Origin: Betaproteobacteria bacterium UBA5216
GTDB taxonomy: Bacteria; Pseudomonadota; Gammaproteobacteria; Burkholderiales; SG8-41
Assembly: GCA_002412495.1 (NCBI GenBank)
Contig: DHVE01000044.1
Location: 100,034 to 164,033, forward strand
DNA length: 64,000 nt
Reading direction: 5' to 3'
Shown here: positions 62,601 through 64,000 of the stretch, piece after piece
Layout of the letters: the number at the start of each line of letters is the position of its first letter
Numbering within the stretch: position 1 is the stretch's first letter
Translations under genes and position numbers: made by a program
The notes under the pieces: model-generated
Seen by the model: only the letters and a program-made list of their open reading frames with translations
What the model was told of the DNA's origin: nothing
The model's database searches: none

Positions 62601-64000
62601 GCTCGCCGCGAGCTTGATGTGCGGATTGACCATCACCAGGCTGTGACCGTCGGCGGTCGAAAGCGAAGTGTCTAGATTGATCAGCAGGTTATCGGTGACG
62701 GTGCGCAACTGGATCGTATTCGCATCGATCACATCGACCACGTAGGTGATCTCGCTAAGCAGCCCACCAACCGCGATGTCGAAGCGGTCGCCTTTGTGGT
62801 AGATCACGCGGTCGCCATCCTTCAGCCCATGACCGGTGAGGGTGATCGTGTCGGCACCACTATTGACCGCGGACGCGTTAAACGAGCGCGTCGCGTTGTC
62901 GATCACGACAAAGTAGAGATCGCCATCGGTCAAACCGTCGATGTCCGCCCCCCCGCCATTGTGATAGACGACTGCCTGGCCGTTCACCAGATCGTGCACA
63001 CCGATATCGATGCTCGATCCGGAAACGATGGACGCAGCAAAGAGATTCGTCGGCCGCGAGGTCTGGTAGACGAAATTCGCATCATAGACGTCGGCACTAA
63101 AGGAGTCGGTGGTATACAGGTTGCCGACTAAGCCATAAGTCTTGTGCAACGTTCGGTACTCGTCCGTGCGCTTGTTCTCCAGCGTCTGAATCGCGTTATC
63201 GATAGCCGTGCCGGTTAGGCCCAGGCTCGCGTAGTAGTCGCGATAGGCGTTCTCCTCCGCGGCCGACAGCGTGACTTCAAAATCAGGATCGAACGTGTCC
63301 GGATCAGCCTGCTTGAGGCGATACGTCCAGTACGCGTGATATTCGCGCGTCACCGAGTTTTCATAGGCAGTGATCGTCGCCACCATCGCCTGATGCGCGC
63401 TGTCTTCCGTGGCGCGCATCTTCTGCCACAGGCGCAGCAGTTGTTCCTCGGTGCGCGGATCGCGCTGCTCGTCGGTATTGGCGTCAACCAGGTTGCCACC
63501 GGTGATCTCCACGCGAATGTCGCCATCCGGCGTCAAAGTCACGCTGCCCGAATCGTCCATGAAGCCCGAGACGATCTGGTCGAGGTAGAGATTGCCCGAG
63601 ATTTCCTTGATGCTGATGTCCCCCGGCGCAACCACATTCATCTTGTCGACATTAGCGTTATTGCCCATGTCAGTGCGGATCGCCGTGCCCAGGATACTGC
63701 CGACATCGCCGCCGCCGGTGATCGTGATCGACGCGCCTTGAACAAGATTCGAACTGTTCTTGCCGAAGATGTCGCCGACCGCATGGATCGTTACGTTGCC
63801 ATTGACCTTGCTCGTCTTTATCTGGTCGATGGTCAGATCGCCGGAGACCTCGGTGACCTGGATGTTTCCTGACGTACTGGTTGCGTTCAGGGCGCCGGTT
63901 GTTCCATTCTCCAGATCAGTCCTGATTGCGGCATTGACACCAATGCCGGTTGCCGCATCGAGGTTAATATTTACGCCGTTGACGACATACGGCGCGCCAT
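50667..64000 (-). CDS. Giant RTX-type calcium-binding exported protein with C-terminal metzincin motif (N terminus outside window)
   Basis: At least 4443 residues; the frame has no stop from 50667 to the edge at 64000, so the Met at 63668 is internal. Regions from N to C: Ig- or adhesin-like beta segments, then about four copies of a ~75-residue unit (62040-63050), a parallel beta-helix-like repeat block (59125-60430), GGxGND-rich Ca-binding segments (57840-59075), two or three Calx-beta-like domains (56480-57720), a dense RTX array (53000-56000), two LamG-like beta-sandwich copies (51550-52660), and a matrixin-like domain with HEVGHVLGFTHDD at 51126-51158. This is the style of LEPR-XLL and other giant surface or type I-secreted proteins. 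Protease activity is inferred from the zinc motif. Secretion genes are not in the window. Highly Asp/Asn-rich, and next to an Asp/Asn hydroxylase. Confidence 0.92.
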   Translation of the reverse strand, partial: GAPYVVNGVNINLDAATGIGVNAAIRTDLENGTTGALNATSTSGNIQVTEVSGDLTIDQIKTSKVNGNVTIHAVGDIFGKNSSNLVQGASITITGGGDVGSILGTAIRTDMGNNANVDKMNVVAPGDISIKEISGNLYLDQIVSGFMDDSGSVTLTPDGDIRVEITGGNLVDANTDEQRDPRTEEQLLRLWQKMRATEDSAHQAMVATITAYENSVTREYHAYWTYRLKQADPDTFDPDFEVTLSAAEENAYRDYYASLGLTGTAIDNAIQTLENKRTDEYRTLHKTYGLVGNLYTTDSFSADVYDANFVYQTSRPTNLFAASIVSGSSIDIGVHDLVNGQAVVYHNGGGADIDGLTDGDLYFVVIDNATRSFNASAVNSGADTITLTGHGLKDGDRVIYHKGDRFDIAVGGLLSEITYVVDVIDANTIQLRTVTDNLLINLDTSLSTADGHSLVMVNPHIKLAASYADAVASTPVTLVLDGSLGSGSGHYFSDPLHRGFGTSNVVSNAIEVGANLFRTGQAVVYDNGGGTSIGGLTDGATYYVLVVDATHIQLSTSQSKSDFDPASKVNSGNDTIDVGFNTYSNGQAVVYSSNGGDAIGGLINGQTYYVYLNVSAGSGKVSLAATQADALAGTNLIELDGTAATGATHSITGAGGVVTLDAGIGSGVRHSFSDSEALAQRAIWSQTQLTTTISESLLRPKAISGTTVTVESANLIGDNITIIASGAIGNNDATTTTVNLNALDTLTEAQQLALAGAERHEVTFYSGLNGTGSIVTDPSAPGATVLSLVIRRSLDVDVLNTTATGVVNADSGTTLFLGSEESILVDRIDAGGDAIIKVQKDIFDGRANPDGIITDADVNIISNDLILEAEQGDIGADGSPLLIHVSAGSTLVARAADEIHISVKDYGGESGDVNVVSVNAQNVIKFSADGSIYDADNDDLTTEFWNFTTGELHLTAGDHIGSAGHFVEIDLSGKIYANAGLNIYLSEVGQETPDGGVMLVGNIVSTGGNANLKAAASIFDGDADILIDVAANSIWLNAGGTIGLPGDDLDIDTDGDSPTLGTLTSTSVGNTYIIEVLGDLRLYTVGTDNGGTAFIAALTGSILNGAPVGVSNVTSGSTRLYAADDIGDVAKPLFTTVGNLQGRSTTGSTYIDNQGALNVTTVNQPGQSTNEDGILAGGEVIVDAHSPITVSSDINAGSDVILTSADNTANDNITVLTGKQIVTTGGSIILRSGDDIVIEANALLDADQGISLTADYGSTDAALGSITITDAELTAGKAIIASATGNILIQSAAMLTADTSISLAADGNITLQSGSELDAGTFVLVDAGNDILLQGGSRVEAGTTVTLTADNNVTVHDGAVVVAGTNVHITGDVVLIDDAVVTADAGSITIDGTSITITDSALVTAQDDVSAAATSFVLIEDSSVVTAQTGQVSLTGGTTVTVQSSAEVLALLGAISMAANGGALTVTSGARVDAGTTVTGTASADVNVTNNAIVEAGTNAALTAGAAMLVSQSTVQALTGSATLTANGGALTATSTATIRARTNVVGSASTNVNVQSSSKVTSEIGNVTLTAVTGNLTVATGGRVEALSGSTLANGNVTLNAGDDVLLDATSAVFADNTLTVQGDYPVGADLDPNDGSTMDFYGDMQAELIEIRGAADNDDVWFSPHTLAGHTRILGGAGNDLIEIDQLPTLITTRDRIDDGISALVRDTVDVDGQGGSDDVFVYTHGSGSLQDHDYIVNVLDTGAKDDGFDTLTIDGTADNDIFLLRRVDYLTEGMSAPYSANTPAFVALLHGTLDQVRDSNPASRRQDVERVNYDENINSRLIVRGFAGNDYFAVDDNAAITTLDGGSDNDQFQIGQIYGAPRISTPAGSNSATVEDGDAFDTIDTTAGYISRGATFSLTALGGTGNDKFTIYSNKAELRMEGNDGNDEFVVRAFALRSGDGVSTEDRTDVLGGEGDDLIQYNINAPVGLDGGAGFDKVVVIGTEFNDNFVITEDGVYGAGLNVRYDNMESVEVDGVEGDDHFFIRSTRAGVVTTVVGGNGNDTFDVSGDVTGLIVSQDLEGLSGVINHQVTSGDDAYDGLLASGISLNVANAATSGQVVIEQTDARTMVNEQGETTDTYTVRLAAAPDAGKLVYVNVSASRTTQEEEVVGGDSMLISSDGATYNRYQVLVFDSTNWNVAQTITVKAVDDGLAEGERVYAISHSSQSTDERFNHAAIKNVLVTVQDNDKKEVVVTGTGHSNLVLEGDGTTQITDTYTVQLGAPVVSGDVVVTLNTDGEVTVSSGDARWNAANKTLTFNSANWMNAATITVTAVGGDGAENRMVSSITHSATAGFIGTSIGFTVVDGDTAGVFAEESDGFTQLVRDDPATGIDESQSDTYTLRLTMAPTADVTVTMLPDGQLVIPMTTTAPGAVTFTAANWWIPQTVTVSPNSAFMPDPDDQPLKFFPIESHVVNTIAGPLYINGNVGTADRSLAVAVTLPDETDEALPGAPTVIDELTAIDRLHIHNDSSLANDVGQMNAFTDSGVRVINISGLGMAGDLTLNTGTDVLPVWETFRGGITFNDVELAKVLLGQGNDTFTVNATLTTDANSRGLTIIEGGGNTSATAGDTIIVNGGGGADSSLVVYGDTSQDGLDYSGTSGVISTHGIAFDHSGNDTIDARNALNTLTIYGGAGNDTIWGSQAGDHIAGGSGDDVVRGQGGIDHIYGDNGINVDESKPNFRVLSIPSNNASSYPNHDSLTAGNDSIDGDGGDDIIFGDYGIISQTAGTLRITTTGNVTRVETTRPNDGGNDTINGNLGVDRILGGQGADSIHGNEDADIILGDSGVIEYNLDANIATVDEVRSTDTGTGGGDTIAGDDAADLLIGGAGNDSITGNLGNDVIFGDSGRVTYTGGVIAFAESIDQSIGGSDTVQGNDGDDVILGGAEGDNIQGNVGKDIILGDSGEVLYASAIVTRVTSTATGIGGTDTITGNAGDDLIIGGAAGDSITGNEDPDVIFGDSANVLFTGATLDFAESITPSIGGNDTIQGNEANDVIVGGAADDDIQGNAGNDIAFGDNAEVDFGAANAVNRISTTANGTGGTDTIRGNDGEDVLAGGSAGDAVDGGNNKDLIFGDNVSLDRGTGNNLNPRFRTLTGAQIYSTTSLTAGNVMVDSASRNDPTGLTFWENFDIQIVDHNNAVQSDPQNRFGNDYIAGGADNDQIFGQLGNDTIQGDGSITLTVSAGRDGSGNLLVSPSAEAASDGDDYIEGNGGNDTIFGNLGQDDIIGGSSELFSLNTPDKRTDASGADLIFGGAGTDVVRNDAGDSATTGHARDSDMILGDNGNIFRILNGAATGFVQFTYDNYDAQKIIVRAAQLLDYIPGGTDVNPLAALDIGAADEIHGESGDDFIYGQKGSDVIFGEGQDDDIIGGYGNDWISGGTGDDGVIGDDGRIYTSRNGQTETLNGVTTPTVQTTISTPGNVQQATINVTGQLKKAVDLTPFSQDTNWQATADEFNGVSKHTSDDVIYGGLGSDSLHGSTGDDAISGAEALAEYYARGAYAGNVFNPGDVLGYDPTTTEFALYDEYFPRTKIVLAGGVQFLLNFNSNEGVDVVSATYGTKKSDGDDKIFGDLGNDWLVGGTGRDDIFGGWGDDLLNADDDLNTSGGTNDGPDTHPSYEDRAYGGAGRDVLIGNTGGDRLIDWVGEFNSFIVPFAPFGLGTVSRTLQPQLAEFLYALSASDGADFTRAADIGTSADPLRNGEPYGELGIVRQQDIAWQDQTGGPRDPQAGNIPGGPRDVLRSASFDDPTNAFSAFAPDSGTWTVQSGVLQVSAASPNADAVAVYQIGDALPVYFEMSASLQAIKPTGGWKADTYLIFDYVSKTDFKFAGIDVALNKVVMGHRDATGWHVDAQAAYTGSLKSNTFYNAFLSVNGVNATITIDNKVSLTYTFAPHIIDGYAFGLNWGLVGVGSDNSRGAYDNIRVQIVPPAITFSATENFSDGVADLFTAGNTGTWSVGTGTYSTTPSGLGSMSLLDLTPGSGNDRLSPDAYLDLSAKVNTQGRAGFVFDRYSATDFKFVAIDVATDKLIIGHYTTKSGWVIDASVSKVLNAGTDYTLSLSLKGSTVSATVYSGANPLATTGFSYNAVTVDGKFGLLATIGQASFDDVVIKTTDRSFVTPTGSPIISADGILVGDSDAEALTQAQLDTVAEAVLARWTEVLGAGDPRLAALGDIRFTIANLVGGELGYAEGNTITIDVDAAGHGWFVDISPDNSTEFQLSLDEGILKARDGTQADGLVDLVTVLAHEVGHVLGFTHDDAAVLPVMNDDLDPGVRYLLEALDFDADPDKPISDATLLNLARRAAALEAHAAEQGRTHSHKFDLDFGGTGSQGVIDWSNGGTDGWESSYSPFAAGKAGKAASGNFADFLFKPFRYGDGAGQADQSGADGTLVASKMESARKAVKSSSMRV
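51050..51500 (-). other. Matrixin/metzincin-like domain of the giant protein
   Basis: Begins LTQAQLDTVAEAVLARWTEV and includes IRFTIANLVGGELGYA and TITIDVDAAGHGWFVD. It ends with the zinc site HEVGHVLGFTHDD (51126-51158), which satisfies HExxHxxGxxH/D, three ligands plus the Gly turn. The downstream Met-turn may be the VMNDD segment just after it. The domain is near the C terminus, unlike serralysins, whose protease precedes the RTX array. Confidence 0.8.
51550..52660 (-). repeat. Two tandem LamG-like beta-sandwich copies
   Basis: Copy 1 (about 52095-52660) runs from SFDDPTNAF to AYDNIRVQI; copy 2 (about 51550-52085) from NFSDGVADLF to SFDDVVIKT. Shared elements are F-D-x-x-S-x-T-D-F-K-F-x-A-I-D-V-A, then K-x-I-x-G-H, then G-W-x-x-D-A, and the final D-D/N-V/I strand. 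A carbohydrate- or protein-binding role is likely by fold analogy. Confidence 0.7.
53000..56000 (-). repeat. Dense RTX nonapeptide array
   Basis: Many GGxGxDxxx units, for example GGAGNDTIWG, GGSGDDVVRG and GGTGDDGVIGDD, interspersed with IFGD and ILGD turns. These form Ca-binding beta-rolls that fold after type I secretion. Confidence 0.92.
54650..55690 (-). repeat. Higher-order repeat inside the RTX array (~73 aa units, alternating types)
   Basis: Six or so units each contain GNxGDDxIxGG, GDSITGNxxxDVIFGDS and a short linker. Linkers alternate between VTRVTSTATGIGGTD and LDFAESITPSIGGND types, so the true period is about 146 residues (roughly 440 bp). This implies duplication of pairs of units. 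Confidence 0.75.
59125..60430 (-). repeat. Beta-helix-like ~22-residue repeats
   Basis: Successive short rungs such as GSRVEAGTTVTLTADNNVTV, DGAVVVAGTNVHITG and SARVDAGTTVTGTAS alternate an x-V-x-A-G-T/T-A-x turn with a V/I-rich strand. About 30 rungs are visible. The pattern fits a right-handed parallel beta-helix like those of filamentous adhesins. Confidence 0.7.
62040..63050 (-). repeat. ~75-residue repeats with GQAVVYxNGGG motif
   Basis: About four degenerate copies contain NGQAVVYHNGGG, TGQAVVYDNGGG, NGQAVVYSSNGG or DGDRVIYHKG, then GGLTDGxTYYVxV, then IQLxxS. Each also carries an IDIG or IEVG/IDVG strand upstream. Domain-sized tandem units, function unknown. Confidence 0.7.

Noticed and set aside
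63666..63668. Met codon as start of the giant protein
   Set aside because: The frame continues open upstream to 64000 with the same beta-rich composition, so this Met is internal.

Overview
The window looks like part of a betaproteobacterial chromosome, most probably Burkholderiales. The reasons are a high-GC coding style, nine periplasmic Bug/TctC-type solute-binding proteins within about 35 kb, and the dense set of CoA-transferase, HpcH/CitE and carboxymuconolactone-decarboxylase genes typical of that group. This placement rests on gene content only; there is no rRNA or other marker gene here.

Bases 1-12177 and 17830-41310 form a catabolic region. It holds small operons, usually a solute-binding protein next to enzymes acting on organic acids or CoA thioesters. 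They include a partial glutathione S-transferase, a TauD-type dioxygenase, a double alpha/beta-barrel protein with an enoyl-CoA hydratase, a CapA-like phosphoesterase, a hydantoinase/oxoprolinase pair (HyuB, HyuA), a GMC oxidoreductase with a BKACE and an FMN-dependent 2-hydroxyacid dehydrogenase, and an aldo/keto reductase. A long minus-strand operon (39005 down to 30179) carries a two-domain CoA-transferase, a Bug protein, a double-CMD protein, a CitE-like lyase, an acyl-CoA dehydrogenase, a family III CoA-transferase, a MaoC hydratase and a PilZ-like protein. Together these give CoA activation, desaturation, hydration and retro-Claisen cleavage of an unidentified acid. A 27-nt AT-rich motif recurs upstream of five minus-strand genes in this region and may be a shared regulatory site.

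An isolated 1569-codon gene (12731-17440) interrupts the catabolic region. It has long gene-free flanks and a different codon style. It encodes an N-terminal PD-(D/E)xK (Mrr-like) nuclease domain, a STAND-type P-loop NTPase and about 1100 residues of probable helical sensor. This is the architecture of single-protein Avs-type anti-phage systems.

Bases 41973-64000 are a different accessory region. A giant RTX-type exported protein, read on the minus strand, is open to the right edge of the window (at least 4443 residues) and ends in a metzincin zinc motif. Downstream of it are a likely terminator and then a compact, translationally coupled cluster: an APH-type kinase, an Asp/Asn beta-hydroxylase, a tryptophan-halogenase-family flavoenzyme, a GT2 glycosyltransferase, an unknown possibly GT-B-like protein, a class III aminotransferase and a GNAT acetyltransferase. 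A methyltransferase with a regulatory domain converges on the cluster. The cluster may modify the giant protein or make a small secreted product; this is the least described part of the window.
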